From NCBI GenBank assembly GCA_964402505.1, contig CAYOCP010000010.1, positions 62,001 through 126,000 of the forward strand: DNA of 64,000 nt. The letters are read 5' to 3'. This DNA comes from SLRI01 sp964402505 (GTDB lineage: Bacteria; Pseudomonadota; Alphaproteobacteria; Geminicoccales; Geminicoccaceae). Under the pieces are notes generated by a model. It was not told the origin of the DNA. It searched no databases and saw only the letters and a program-made list of their open reading frames with translations. Numbering within the stretch: the stretch's first letter is position 1; the number at the start of each line of letters is the position of its first letter. Positions 28,069 through 36,612 of this stretch are shown here, one piece after another. Both the position numbers and the translations under genes were made by a program.

Positions 28069-29622
28069 CTAGGCGGAGTCCCGCACCGCTGCCGCCGGCG
28101 TGCCGTCGGCGTCCGTGAAGGCCGAGGCGGCATGCAGCACGTTCTGCTGGCTCACGGCCTCGCCGGCGAGCTCGGCCATGATGCGCCCGCGGGCGAAGAC
28201 GAGCGCCCGGTCGGCGATGCGCTCGACCTCCTCGAAGTCGGTCGAGACGACCAGGACCGCCGTGCCGGCGCGGCGGGCCGCCGCCAGGAGCGCGTAGATC
28301 TCGACCTTGGCACCGACATCGACACCGGCGGTGGGCTCCTCGAGGATCAGAAGCGGTGCCTCGATCGCGAGCCAGCGCGCCATCACGATCTTCTGCTGGT
28401 TGCCGCCCGAGAAGGTCTCGATCGGCCGCTCCGGCTCGTTCGGACGGACGTCGAAGCGCCGGCCGAGGGCGGCGGCCTCCGCCTCCTCCGCGCCGCGGCG
28501 GCAGAACGCGAGGAGGCCGCGTCCGCGAGCGCCGGGGTTGGCGAAGAGATTCTCGCGCATCCCGAGACCGGCGAGCAGGCTCTCCTCGACCCGCTCGCCG
28601 GAGACGAAGGAAACACCGCTCGCCATGGCGCCTCTGGGCGAATCGAGATCCGGCTCCCGGCCGTCGAGCCGGACCCGCCCCGCCAGCCTTTCGGCGGCGC
28701 CGAAAAGGGCCCGCCCGATCGCCACCTGCCCGGCACCGCGCAAGCCCACGAGCGCCACGCACTCGCCGGCAGCCACGGTGAAATCCACCGGCCCCGCCTC
28801 CGCCGCGACGAGCCCCTCGACAAGGAGGCGGGTGGCACCCGCCGCCACGGCACCCCGCCAGTGCCGGACGGCGGTGCGCCGGCCGATGATCAGCTCGATG
28901 AGCTCGTCGGCCGAGGTCGCCCCGACCGGCCGCGTGCCGACCAGCCGGCCGTCGCGCAGAACCGCCACCCGGTCGGCGATGGCGAAGACCTCGTCGAGCC
29001 GATGCGAGACGTAGATCATGGCGACACCGCGCGCCCGGAGCTCGCGCAGAACCCCGAAGAGCCGCTCGACCTCGTCCGCGGGCAAGGAGGCCGTGGGCTC
29101 GTCGAGCACCAGCACCTCGGCTTCGACGGCAAGCGCCCGGCCGATCGCGAGCAGCGATTTCTCGGTCCTGGACAGGCGCTCGACACGCCGGCTCGGCTCG
29201 AGCCCGCCGAGCCCGACCCGGGCCAGCGCCGAAGCCGCCCGGCGCTCGGCGGCGGCCCAGTCGATCAGGCCGAGTCGCCGCTCGTAGCCCTGGCCGAGCG
29301 CCATGTTCTCGGCCACCGTCATCCACTCGATCAGCCCCAGATCCTGGTGGATGAACGCGACCCGCTGCGGCTCGCCGGCGACCGGCGGCCGATGCGTGTA
29401 GGGCACGCCGTCGAAAAGGATGGCACCGCCATCGGGGGCGTGGATGCCGGCCAGCATCTTGATCATGGTGGACTTGCCGGCGCCGTTCTCGCCGAGCAGC
29501 GCCAGGATCTCGCCGCGGCCGAGCTCGAGCGTCACGTCGTCGACCGCGACCGTCCCTCCGAAAACCTTGCGCACCGCGGCGAAAGCCAGGACCGGCCTCG
29601 CCTTGAGGACCGCATCGTTCAT
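28069..29622 (-). CDS. Sugar ABC transporter ATP-binding protein (tandem domains)
   Basis: A 517-residue RbsA-type protein with two nucleotide-binding domains. Domain 1 has an intact Walker A (GENGAGKST), a degenerate signature (LSRTEKS) and LVLDEPTAS. Domain 2 has a degenerate Walker A (GLRGAGQVA) but a good signature FSGGNQQK and LLILEEPTAGVD. Such asymmetry is normal in the family and leaves one competent composite site. First gene of the operon. The 193-base gap to the divergent atpD holds the promoters of both units. Confidence 0.92.
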   Translation of the reverse strand: MNDAVLKARPVLAFAAVRKVFGGTVAVDDVTLELGRGEILALLGENGAGKSTMIKMLAGIHAPDGGAILFDGVPYTHRPPVAGEPQRVAFIHQDLGLIEWMTVAENMALGQGYERRLGLIDWAAAERRAASALARVGLGGLEPSRRVERLSRTEKSLLAIGRALAVEAEVLVLDEPTASLPADEVERLFGVLRELRARGVAMIYVSHRLDEVFAIADRVAVLRDGRLVGTRPVGATSADELIELIIGRRTAVRHWRGAVAAGATRLLVEGLVAAEAGPVDFTVAAGECVALVGLRGAGQVAIGRALFGAAERLAGRVRLDGREPDLDSPRGAMASGVSFVSGERVEESLLAGLGMRENLFANPGARGRGLLAFCRRGAEEAEAAALGRRFDVRPNEPERPIETFSGGNQQKIVMARWLAIEAPLLILEEPTAGVDVGAKVEIYALLAAARRAGTAVLVVSTDFEEVERIADRALVFARGRIMAELAGEAVSQQNVLHAASAFTDADGTPAAAVRDSA

Positions 29623-29727
29623 CCTATGTTGCCTGCTGCGAGCGCGCCAAGGCGGCCTCCCCCCTCCCTGATACGCGCCACGGCGCAGCCTGGCAATGAC
29701 ATGCCCGGCCGGCCCCCGGCGCGGCCC

Positions 29728-29741
29728 TTGATCGAGATCAT
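29728..29741. promoter_or_regulatory. Possible FNR/FixK-type site upstream of the N-ATPase operon
   Basis: TTGAT-CGAG-ATCAT matches nine of the ten conserved bases of the FNR/Anr/FixK consensus TTGAT-N4-ATCAA. Its centre is about 81 bases before the atpD ATG and about 112 bases before the divergent ABC ATPase gene. If real, it would tie one or both units to oxygen supply. No clear -10 box was found at a fixed distance, so confidence is low. Confidence 0.35.
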
Positions 29742-29815
29742 GGTCGGTGATCGCGCATCATGGGTAGGCAACCCCTTGCGCGGCGGGTCGGCGCGCACGC
29801 GAACTCGGAGACGGC

Positions 29816-31231
29816 ATGCAGAACAGCCACACCCGATCGCCGGAAGGGCGGATCGTGGCGATCCAGGGCACGGTGGTCGATGTGCGCTTCGAGCACGACC
29901 TGCCGATGCAGAACCACATGCTGCGGGCCGGGCCCGATCAGGCGGTGATCATCGAGGTGGTGGGGCTGCTCGACCCCCGCACCGTCCGGGGCCTCGCCCT
30001 GAACGCGCAGCTCGGCCTCGCCCTCGGCATGCCGGTCACCGACACGAGGACACCGATCCGGATACCCGTCGGCAAGGGCGTGCTCGGCCGCATGCTCAAC
30101 ATGTTCGGCGAGCCGATCGACGGCCGGCCGCCGGTCGAGAACGCCGAGCTGCGCCCGATCCACGCCCGGCCGGTGCCGCTCCGGCAGCGCGTGGTCAGCT
30201 CCGAGATCTTCGAGACCGGCATCAAGGCGATCGACCTCCTCTGCCCGCTCGAGCGCGGCGGCAAGTCCGGCCTCTTCGGCGGCGCCGGCGTCGGCAAGAC
30301 CGTGCTGATCACCGAGATGATCCACAACATGGTCGGGAAATACGAGGGCGTCAGCCTGTTCTGCGGCATCGGCGAGCGCTGCCGCGAGGCCGAGGACCTC
30401 TACCGCGAGATGCAGGAAGCGGGCGTGCTCGACAAGACGGTGATGATCTTCGGCCAGATGAACGAATCGCCGGGCGTGCGCTTTCGCGTCGGCCACAGCG
30501 CCATGACCCTCGCCGAGTACTTCCGCGACGACGCGCACCAGGACGTGCTGGTGCTGATCGACAACATCTTCCGCTTCGTCCAGGCCGGATCGGAGGTCTC
30601 GGGCCTGCTCGGGCGCATGCCGTCCAGGGTGGGCTACCAGCCGACGCTCGGCACCGAGCTCGCCGAGCTCCAGGAGCGCATCTCAAGCACACCCTCGGGG
30701 GCGATCACCTCGATCCAGGCGGTCTACGTGCCGGCCGACGACTTCACCGATCCGGCGGCGACGCACACCTTCGCCCATCTCTCGGCGACCATCGCCCTCT
30801 CGCGCAAGCGCGCGAGCCAGGGCCTCTATCCGGCCATCGACCCGCTCGAATCCAATGCCAAGATGCTCACCCCCGGCATCGTCGGCGAGCGCCACTACCG
30901 GATCGCCGGCGCGGTGCGCCAGACCCTCGCCGAGTACGAGGAGCTCAAGGACATCATCGCCATGCTCGGCCTCGAGGAGCTGGCCGAGGCGGACCGGCGG
31001 ACCGTCGGCCGGGCCCGCCGGCTCGAGCGCTTCTTGACCCAGCCCTTCTTCTCGACCGAGGCCTTCACCGGCATGGCCGGCCGGATGGTGGCGCTCGAGG
31101 AGACCCTCGACGGCTGCGAGCGCATCCTGGCCGATGCCTTCGCCGACCAGCCGGAAAGCGCCTTCTACATGATCGGCCCCCTCGCCGATCTCGAGCGGCG
31201 CCGGGCGCGGAAGGGCACCGATGCCGCCTGA
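29816..31231 (+). CDS. atpD: N-ATPase subunit beta
   Basis: A 471-residue catalytic F1 beta subunit. Walker A GGAGVGKT is at 155-162, followed by the catalytic Glu in CGIGERCREAEDL, Walker B VLVLIDNIF and the DELSEED-region equivalent GLEELAEAD. It is the first gene of an operon in the order D-C-Q-R-B-E-F-A-G. That order is diagnostic of the N-type ATPase, a laterally spread alternative F-type enzyme that usually coexists with the housekeeping ATP synthase. GGAG precedes ATG 29816. It overlaps atpC by 11 bases. Confidence 0.95.
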   Translation: MQNSHTRSPEGRIVAIQGTVVDVRFEHDLPMQNHMLRAGPDQAVIIEVVGLLDPRTVRGLALNAQLGLALGMPVTDTRTPIRIPVGKGVLGRMLNMFGEPIDGRPPVENAELRPIHARPVPLRQRVVSSEIFETGIKAIDLLCPLERGGKSGLFGGAGVGKTVLITEMIHNMVGKYEGVSLFCGIGERCREAEDLYREMQEAGVLDKTVMIFGQMNESPGVRFRVGHSAMTLAEYFRDDAHQDVLVLIDNIFRFVQAGSEVSGLLGRMPSRVGYQPTLGTELAELQERISSTPSGAITSIQAVYVPADDFTDPAATHTFAHLSATIALSRKRASQGLYPAIDPLESNAKMLTPGIVGERHYRIAGAVRQTLAEYEELKDIIAMLGLEELAEADRRTVGRARRLERFLTQPFFSTEAFTGMAGRMVALEETLDGCERILADAFADQPESAFYMIGPLADLERRRARKGTDAA

Positions 31232-31640
31232 ACCCGCCAATGGCGACACCATGCGCCTCGAGGTGCTGCTGCCGACGGAGATCCTCGTCGACCGTTCCGT
31301 CAGCCGGATCGTCGCCGAGGCCGAGAACGGCTCCTTCGGCCTCCTGCCCCGTCATATCGACTTCGCGACGGCGCTCCGCCCCGGCATCCTGATCTACACC
31401 GACCCGGATGAAGGCGAGCGCTATCTCGGCATCGACGAGGGCATCCTCGTCAAATGCGGCTTCGAGGTGCTGGTCTCGACCCGGAATGCTGTTCCGGGCG
31501 ACGACCTCGAGAGCCTGCGGGCGACCGTCCAGCGCCGCTACGTGGAGCTCGACGAGGGCCAGAAGCTGGCGCGCTCCACGCTCGCCCGCCTCGAGCTCGG
31601 CGTGGTGCGGCGCTTTCTCGAGCTGCAGGAGATCCGCTGA
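31221..31640 (+). CDS. atpC: N-ATPase subunit epsilon
   Basis: A 139-residue F1 epsilon subunit with an N-terminal beta-sandwich (RLEVLLPTEILVDRSVSRIV, GSFGLLPRHIDFATALRPGI) and a C-terminal two-helix arm that couples F1 to the rotor. ATG 31221 overlaps atpD and has GGAAGGG at a good distance. ATG 31251 (MRLEVLL...) would drop a ten-residue lead and is possible. The stop TGA shares its A with the atpQ ATG. Confidence 0.92.
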   Translation: MPPEPANGDTMRLEVLLPTEILVDRSVSRIVAEAENGSFGLLPRHIDFATALRPGILIYTDPDEGERYLGIDEGILVKCGFEVLVSTRNAVPGDDLESLRATVQRRYVELDEGQKLARSTLARLELGVVRRFLELQEIR

Positions 31641-31963
31641 TGCCGGATCGCGGGGCGCGGCCACCGGTTCGGGAGAAGGCCCCGCACGACCGGGAGGTCG
31701 GCGAGACGATCGGCCGGAAGGCCGAGCGCAAGATCGAGGCGCGGGGTGCGCGGCATCGGGGCGTCTGGTTCGGGCTCGGCATGTTCGGCCTCGTCGGCTG
31801 GTCCGTCGCCGTGCCGACGCTGCTCGGCATAGCGCTGGGCGTCTGGCTCGACGGCAGGCTGCCGAGCCGCTTCTCCTGGACGCTCACCCTCCTCTTCATC
31901 GGCGCCGCCCTCGGCTGCCTCAATGCCTGGTACTGGGTGGAACGGGAGAACCGCCGTGATTGA
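31640..31963 (+). CDS. atpQ: N-ATPase accessory membrane subunit AtpQ (AtpZ/AtpI-like)
   Basis: A 107-residue protein: a charged N-terminal arm (VGETIGRKAERKIEARGARH) followed by two membrane helices (about 47-68 and 79-97) separated by WLDGRLPSRFSW. This matches the AtpZ-like subunit always found as the third gene of N-ATPase operons. Its proposed role is in rotor assembly or cation delivery. It starts TGATG-coupled to atpC and ends overlapping atpR. Confidence 0.87.
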   Translation: MPDRGARPPVREKAPHDREVGETIGRKAERKIEARGARHRGVWFGLGMFGLVGWSVAVPTLLGIALGVWLDGRLPSRFSWTLTLLFIGAALGCLNAWYWVERENRRD

Positions 31964-32273
31964 CCTCGCCCCCGCCATGACCTTCGACCCCGCCGGCCTC
32001 GCCTTGGCCTTCGGCTTCGGGCTTCTGGCCGGCGCCGCCTACCTCGCCCTGCTCTGGGCCTCCGTCCAGAGGCTGCGAGCATCGGCGGCACCCGTGGCGC
32101 GGCTTCTGGTCGGTGCCGCACTCCGCATCGCCCTTCTCGTCGGCGCCATCCTCGTCTTCATGGACGGCGAGTGGCAGCTCATGGCGGCCGCCCTTCTGGG
32201 CTTCCTCGTCATGCGCATCGGTGTCACCAGCCGGATGCGCGCCACCCTCGAGAGCGCCGGCGGCGGGTCCTAG
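31956..32273 (+). CDS. atpR: N-ATPase subunit AtpR
   Basis: A 105-residue protein with three hydrophobic helices, found only in N-ATPase operons. Arginines lie within or beside the second helix (VARLLVGAALRIALLVGAIL). In this family they are thought to interact with the extra carboxylates of the c-ring, possibly during assembly. GTG 31956 has GGGAG seven bases upstream and overlaps the atpQ stop; ATG 31977 is an alternative. Confidence 0.85.
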   Translation: MIDLAPAMTFDPAGLALAFGFGLLAGAAYLALLWASVQRLRASAAPVARLLVGAALRIALLVGAILVFMDGEWQLMAAALLGFLVMRIGVTSRMRATLESAGGGS

Positions 32274-32276
32274 GCG

Positions 32277-32990
32277 ATGGAGATCTCGCCCGACCAGATC
32301 GTCCTCCTCCGCCTGGGGCCGGTCGCCGTCAATGCCACCATCCTCTTCACCTGGCTCGTCATGCTGCTCCTGACGGTGGCGAGCTGGCTGGTCACCCGGC
32401 GCCTCGAGGATGCCGAAACCCTCTCGCGCTGGCAGAACCTGCTCGAGGTGATCGTCGAGGGCATGGCCGGCCAGATCCGCGAGGTGAGCCAGACCGAGCC
32501 CGGACGCTACCTGCCGTTCGTCGGCACGCTCTTCCTCTTCATCGCGACCTCCAACATCCTCGCCATCGTCCCGGGATTCCGGCCGCCGACCGGCTCGCTC
32601 TCGACCACCACCGCCCTCGCCATCTGCGTGCTCGTCGCCGTGCCCCTCTACGCCATCGCCGAGAACGGCGTCGGCGCGTATCTGCGCCAGTACCTGCAGC
32701 CCACCTTCTTCATGCTGCCCTTCAACGTCATCGGCGAGCTCTCGCGGACGCTGGCGCTGGCGGTCCGCCTCTATGGCAACGTCATGAGCGGCACCATCAT
32801 CATCGCCATCCTGATCGGCGTCGCCCCCTTCTTCTTCCCGATCCTGATGGAGCTGCTCGGCCTGCTGACCGGCGTCATCCAGGCCTACATCTTCGCCATC
32901 CTGGCGATGGTCTACATCGCCTCGGCGGCCCAGGTCGAAGCCGCCGAACGAGCGGCTTCGACCCGGGCCGAGCCGGACCAACAGAGCTGA
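32277..32990 (+). CDS. atpB: N-ATPase subunit a
   Basis: A 237-residue F0 stator channel protein with about six helices. The essential Arg facing the c-ring is R164 in LALAVRLYGNVMSG. GRYLPFVGTLFLFIATSNI and the C-terminal GVIQAYIFAILAMVYI are conserved a-subunit segments. It is shorter at the N-terminus than housekeeping AtpB. It follows atpR by three bases. Confidence 0.94.
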   Translation: MEISPDQIVLLRLGPVAVNATILFTWLVMLLLTVASWLVTRRLEDAETLSRWQNLLEVIVEGMAGQIREVSQTEPGRYLPFVGTLFLFIATSNILAIVPGFRPPTGSLSTTTALAICVLVAVPLYAIAENGVGAYLRQYLQPTFFMLPFNVIGELSRTLALAVRLYGNVMSGTIIIAILIGVAPFFFPILMELLGLLTGVIQAYIFAILAMVYIASAAQVEAAERAASTRAEPDQQS

Positions 32991-33004
32991 ACGGAGCCCA
33001 TCCC

Positions 33005-33283
33005 ATGGACAGCATCGCGCTCATCGCCGCGGTCTCGATCTTCACGGCCGGCATCACCATCGCCATCGGCGCCGTCGGCCCCGCCCTCGGCGAGGGCCGG
33101 GCCGCCGCCCAGGCGCTCAGCGCCATCGCCCAGCAGCCGGACGAGGCCAACCGCATCACCCGAACCCTCTTCGTCAGCCTCGCGATGATCGAATCGACCG
33201 CGATCTACTGCTTCGTCGTGGCCATGATCCTCATCTTCGCCAACCCGTTCTGGAACTACGCGATCAGCCAGGGCGCCGGTTGA
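33005..33283 (+). CDS. atpE: N-ATPase subunit c (rotor ring)
   Basis: A 92-residue two-helix proteolipid. Helix 1 has GPALGEGRAAAQA with a glutamate (E30) where sodium-type c subunits have Gln. Helix 2 has the ion-binding E63-S-T followed two residues later by Y68 (IESTAIY), the residues that ligate sodium in characterised rings. Having both glutamates is typical of N-ATPases, for which sodium or proton translocation through a large ring has been argued. The cation used here cannot be settled from sequence. It ends in ANPFWNYAISQGAG. Confidence 0.94.
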   Translation: MDSIALIAAVSIFTAGITIAIGAVGPALGEGRAAAQALSAIAQQPDEANRITRTLFVSLAMIESTAIYCFVVAMILIFANPFWNYAISQGAG

Positions 33284-33286
33284 GCC

Positions 33287-34063
33287 ATGCAGATCGACTG
33301 GCTCACGGTCGCGGCACAGATCGTCAATTTCCTCGTCCTGGTCTGGCTGCTCAGGCGCTTCCTCTACGGTCCGATCACCGCCGCCATGGCGCGTCGCGAG
33401 GCGCGCATCGCCGAGCGGCTCGGCGAAGCCGCGGCGAGGCGGGCGAGCGCCGAGGAGGAGGCCGAGCGCTTTCGCCGCATGCAGGCCGATCTCGAGGCCG
33501 AGCGGGAGCGCGTCCTCAGCGTCGCCCGCGAAGCCGCCGAGAACGAGCGGCGCGCACTCGGCAAGGAGGCCCGGGAGACGATCGAGGCGCAAAAGCAGCA
33601 ATGGCTGCGGCAGCTCGAGAGCGAGCGCGCCGCCCTCCTGCGCGATCTTCGCCACCGCTCGACCCGGGCCTTCTACACCCTGGCGCGGCGCGCCCTCGAC
33701 GATCTGGCCGGCGCCGGGCTCGAGGAGCAAATCGCCCGAAGCTTCGCCCGAAAGCTCGCCGGCCTCGACGATGTGGCCACCGCCCGCCTCGCCGAAGCCG
33801 CGAAACGGGCCGATGGCCGCATCCGCGTCCGAAGCCGCTTCGAGCTCGACGCCGATGCGAGGGAGACCCTCACGAAGGCGGTCGCGGACCGCCTCGCCCT
33901 GGGCGAGATCGATTTCGCCCACGATCCCGACCTCGCCTGCGGCCTGGTGCTGGAGGCCGGCAGCCAGCGCCTGAGCTGGAGCCTCGAGAGCTATCTCGAC
34001 GGCTTCGAGGCGGCGGTCGCAAGGGAGCTCGCCGGTGCTGCCGGGGAGAGCAGGGCCGCATGA
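33287..34063 (+). CDS. atpF: N-ATPase subunit b with delta-like C-terminal domain
   Basis: At 258 residues it is about 100 longer than an ordinary b subunit. The N-terminal helix (DWLTVAAQIVNFLVLVWLL) and a long charged coiled coil (about 35-135) are b-like. The C-terminal 70 residues (RIRVRSRFELDADARETLTK, VADRLALGEIDFAHDPDLAC, GLVLEAG) resemble the C-terminal domain of the delta subunit, which tethers the stator to F1. The operon has no atpH, so this part presumably replaces delta. It overlaps atpA by four bases (ATGA). Confidence 0.9.
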   Translation: MQIDWLTVAAQIVNFLVLVWLLRRFLYGPITAAMARREARIAERLGEAAARRASAEEEAERFRRMQADLEAERERVLSVAREAAENERRALGKEARETIEAQKQQWLRQLESERAALLRDLRHRSTRAFYTLARRALDDLAGAGLEEQIARSFARKLAGLDDVATARLAEAAKRADGRIRVRSRFELDADARETLTKAVADRLALGEIDFAHDPDLACGLVLEAGSQRLSWSLESYLDGFEAAVARELAGAAGESRAA

Positions 34064-35604
34064 CCGATACGCTCGACAAGAACCGCATGGCCAGGCTCCT
34101 CGACGTTCCGGGGGCCGCCTTCGACGTGCTCGACCAGACGATCTCCGGCTATCGCGCGGAGCCCCGCCTGCTCGAGGTCGGCACGGTCGTGCAGATCGCG
34201 AGCGGCATCGCCCAGGTGACGGGGCTCAGCGACGTCCAGGACAACGAGCTGATCGCGTTTCCGAACCGGCTCCTCGGCATCGCCGCCAATCTCGGCCTCG
34301 ACGGCATCGGCGTCATCCTGCTCGGTCGGGGCGACGGGCTCAGGACCGGTGACGCGGCGACCCGCACGCACCGGGTCGTCGACATCCCCGTGGGCACGGG
34401 CCTGCTCGGCCGCGTCGTCGATGCGACCGGCGAGCCCTTGGATCGGGACGAGCCGGTCCTGGCGGATGCCCGCTGGCCGATCGAGCGGCCGGCCCCGCCG
34501 ATCATGGCGCGCGCCCCCGTCGCCGAGCCGCTGCAGACCGGCATCAAGGCCATCGACGCCGCGATCCCGATCGGTCGCGGCCAGCGCGAGCTCATCCTGG
34601 GAGACCGGCAGACCGGCAAGACCACCATCGCCCTCGACGCCATCATCAATCAGCGCGGCACCGGCATGGTCACCGTCTACTGCGCGATCGGCCAGCGGGG
34701 CGCGGCGGTTGCACGCGCCGTCGCCACCTTGCGGGAGCAGGACGCGCTGCAGCGCTCCGTGGTCGTGGTCGCCGCCGGCGAGGATCCAGCGGGGCTGCAA
34801 TACATAGCCCCCTATGCCGCGACCTCCATCGCCGAATTCTTCATGGAGCAGGGCCAGGACGTGCTCATCGTCTACGACGACCTGACGCGCCACGCTCGCG
34901 CCTACCGCGAGCTCTCGCTCCTTCTGCGCCGCCCGCCCGGCCGCGAGGCCTATCCGGGCGACATCTTCTACATCCATTCGCGCCTGCTCGAACGCTCGAC
35001 CCACCTGCGCCCCGAGCATGGCGGCGGCTCGCTCACCGCCCTGCCGATCATCGAGACCCAGGCGCAGAACCTCTCCGCCTACATCCCGACCAACCTCATC
35101 TCCATCACCGACGGCCAGATCTATCTCTCGCCCGACCTCTTCCGCAAAGGCCAGCTCCCGGCGGTGGACATCGGCAAGTCCGTCTCGCGAGTCGGCGGCA
35201 AGGCGCAGCTCCGGGCACTGCGCGCCGTCGCCGGCGATCTCCGGCTCGGCTACGCGCAGTTCGAGGAGCTCGAGACCTTCGCCCGCTTCGGCACGAGGCT
35301 CGACGAGGCCACCCGCCGAAGCCTCGAGCGCGGCCGCCGCGTGCGCGAGATCCTCAAGCAGGCGGAGCACGACCTCCTCGCCGTTCCGGAGCAGCTCCTC
35401 GTCGTCCTGGCCGCCACGCAAGGCCTCCTCGACGCCGTGCCGCCCGAGCGGGTCGCCGCGGCCGAGGCGGCCCTGCGGGAGATGGTCAGGGACGGGATGC
35501 CCGAGCTCGCCGAGCGCCTCGCTTCGGGCGAGAAGCTCACCGACGCGGAGAGGTCGACCCTCCTCGAGCGCGGGCGCGACACCCTCGGGCCCTTCCACGC
35601 CTGA
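34060..35604 (+). CDS. atpA: N-ATPase subunit alpha
   Basis: A 514-residue non-catalytic F1 subunit with Walker A GDRQTGKT (181-188), CAIGQRGAAVARAVATL, Walker B VLIVYDDLTRHARAYRELS, and the arginine-finger region ITDGQIYLSPDLFRKGQLPA-VDIGKSVSRVG. The N-terminal crown domain is shorter and more divergent than in housekeeping AtpA, as is usual in this family. Translation is coupled to atpF. Confidence 0.95.
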   Translation: MTDTLDKNRMARLLDVPGAAFDVLDQTISGYRAEPRLLEVGTVVQIASGIAQVTGLSDVQDNELIAFPNRLLGIAANLGLDGIGVILLGRGDGLRTGDAATRTHRVVDIPVGTGLLGRVVDATGEPLDRDEPVLADARWPIERPAPPIMARAPVAEPLQTGIKAIDAAIPIGRGQRELILGDRQTGKTTIALDAIINQRGTGMVTVYCAIGQRGAAVARAVATLREQDALQRSVVVVAAGEDPAGLQYIAPYAATSIAEFFMEQGQDVLIVYDDLTRHARAYRELSLLLRRPPGREAYPGDIFYIHSRLLERSTHLRPEHGGGSLTALPIIETQAQNLSAYIPTNLISITDGQIYLSPDLFRKGQLPAVDIGKSVSRVGGKAQLRALRAVAGDLRLGYAQFEELETFARFGTRLDEATRRSLERGRRVREILKQAEHDLLAVPEQLLVVLAATQGLLDAVPPERVAAAEAALREMVRDGMPELAERLASGEKLTDAERSTLLERGRDTLGPFHA

Positions 35605-35620
35605 GCGGCCGCGGACGCCC

Positions 35621-36508
35621 ATGGACACGCTCGAGACCCTCGGCAAGCGGATCGCCACGACGGAGGACCTGCAATCCATCGTCGGCACGATGAAGTCGCT
35701 CGCGGCCGTCAGCATTCGCCAGTACGAGCGGGCCGTGGCGGCCTTGCGCGACTACGCGCGCACCATCGAGCTCGGGCTTCAGGTGGTGCTCCAGGAGGAG
35801 CGCTCGGCCGCGATCGGCCCGGAGCCGGCGAGCACCTCGACCCTCGCCATCGTCTTCGGCTCCGACCACGGGCTCTGCGGCCGCTTCAACCACGAGATCG
35901 TCCGCTTCGCCGAGGCCGAGCTCCGGGACGGAGCCGCCGGCCGGCACTACCTCGTCGCCGGCGCCCGCCCGGCGGCCATCCTCGAGGCCATGGGCCGGAC
36001 GGTCGAGGAGGTCTGGCTCCTGCCGGGTGCGGTCGGTGGCCTGCGGCAGACCGCCCATCGCATCCTGGGCGCCATCGACGCCCATCGGTCGAGGGCAAGC
36101 CCGCTTCGGGTCCAGCTCTTCTACAACCGGCGCGAGGCGGGCAGCACCGCCACGCCGACCAGCCTGCAGCTCCTGCCGCTGGACAAGGCATGGCTCGCGA
36201 GCGTCGCCCGCCGGCGCTGGCAGGGGCGGAGCCTGCCCGCCTTCACGATGCGGCCGCATGACCTGCTCGCCGCCCTGGTGCGCCAGCATCTCTTCATCGG
36301 CCTCTTCCGCGCCGGCGCCGAATCCGCGGCCAGCGAGCACGCGACCCGTCTCGCCGCCATGCAGGCCGCCGAGCGCAACATCGAGGAGCGCCTCGAGGAG
36401 ATGAACGCCGACTACCGCCGCAAGCGGCAGGACTCGATCACCGAGGAGCTGCTCGATCTCGTCGCCGGATTCGAGGCGCTCAATCGCGCGGAACGCCGGC
36501 GGGATTGA
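35621..36508 (+). CDS. atpG: N-ATPase subunit gamma
   Basis: A 295-residue central-stalk protein with N- and C-terminal helices that form the rotor shaft (LGKRIATTEDLQSIVGTMKS at the start; IEERLEEMNADYRRKRQDSI and ITEELLDLVAGFEAL at the end) and a Rossmann-like middle (VFGSDHGLCGRFN). The N-terminal IxTTEDLQSIVGTMKSL differs from the IKStqNtqKIT of housekeeping gamma subunits. Last gene of the operon. Its stop codon lies inside the -35 region of the rplU promoter. Confidence 0.93.
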   Translation: MDTLETLGKRIATTEDLQSIVGTMKSLAAVSIRQYERAVAALRDYARTIELGLQVVLQEERSAAIGPEPASTSTLAIVFGSDHGLCGRFNHEIVRFAEAELRDGAAGRHYLVAGARPAAILEAMGRTVEEVWLLPGAVGGLRQTAHRILGAIDAHRSRASPLRVQLFYNRREAGSTATPTSLQLLPLDKAWLASVARRRWQGRSLPAFTMRPHDLLAALVRQHLFIGLFRAGAESAASEHATRLAAMQAAERNIEERLEEMNADYRRKRQDSITEELLDLVAGFEALNRAERRRD

Positions 36509-36533
36509 CAGATGTTGCCGGTTTGCCTATGCT
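36505..36533 (+). promoter_or_regulatory. Sigma70-like promoter of rplU-rpmA
   Basis: A perfect TTGACA (36505-36510), a 17-base spacer and TATGCT (36528-36533) lie about 80 bases before the rplU ATG. The -35 box overlaps the atpG stop codon, so the housekeeping block is transcribed independently of the ATPase operon. Confidence 0.75.
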
Positions 36534-36612
36534 CGCCTTCTCCCGGGTGAGCCCTGCGGGATCGCTTTGTTGCGGCCTGCCGCTCACTTCCAGTCCGGAT
36601 CGGTTCAAGTCG

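Noticed and set aside
29748..29760. Second FNR-like dyad before atpD
   Set aside because: TGAT and ATCA are separated by five bases rather than the N4 spacing required within the full consensus, and the outer bases do not match.
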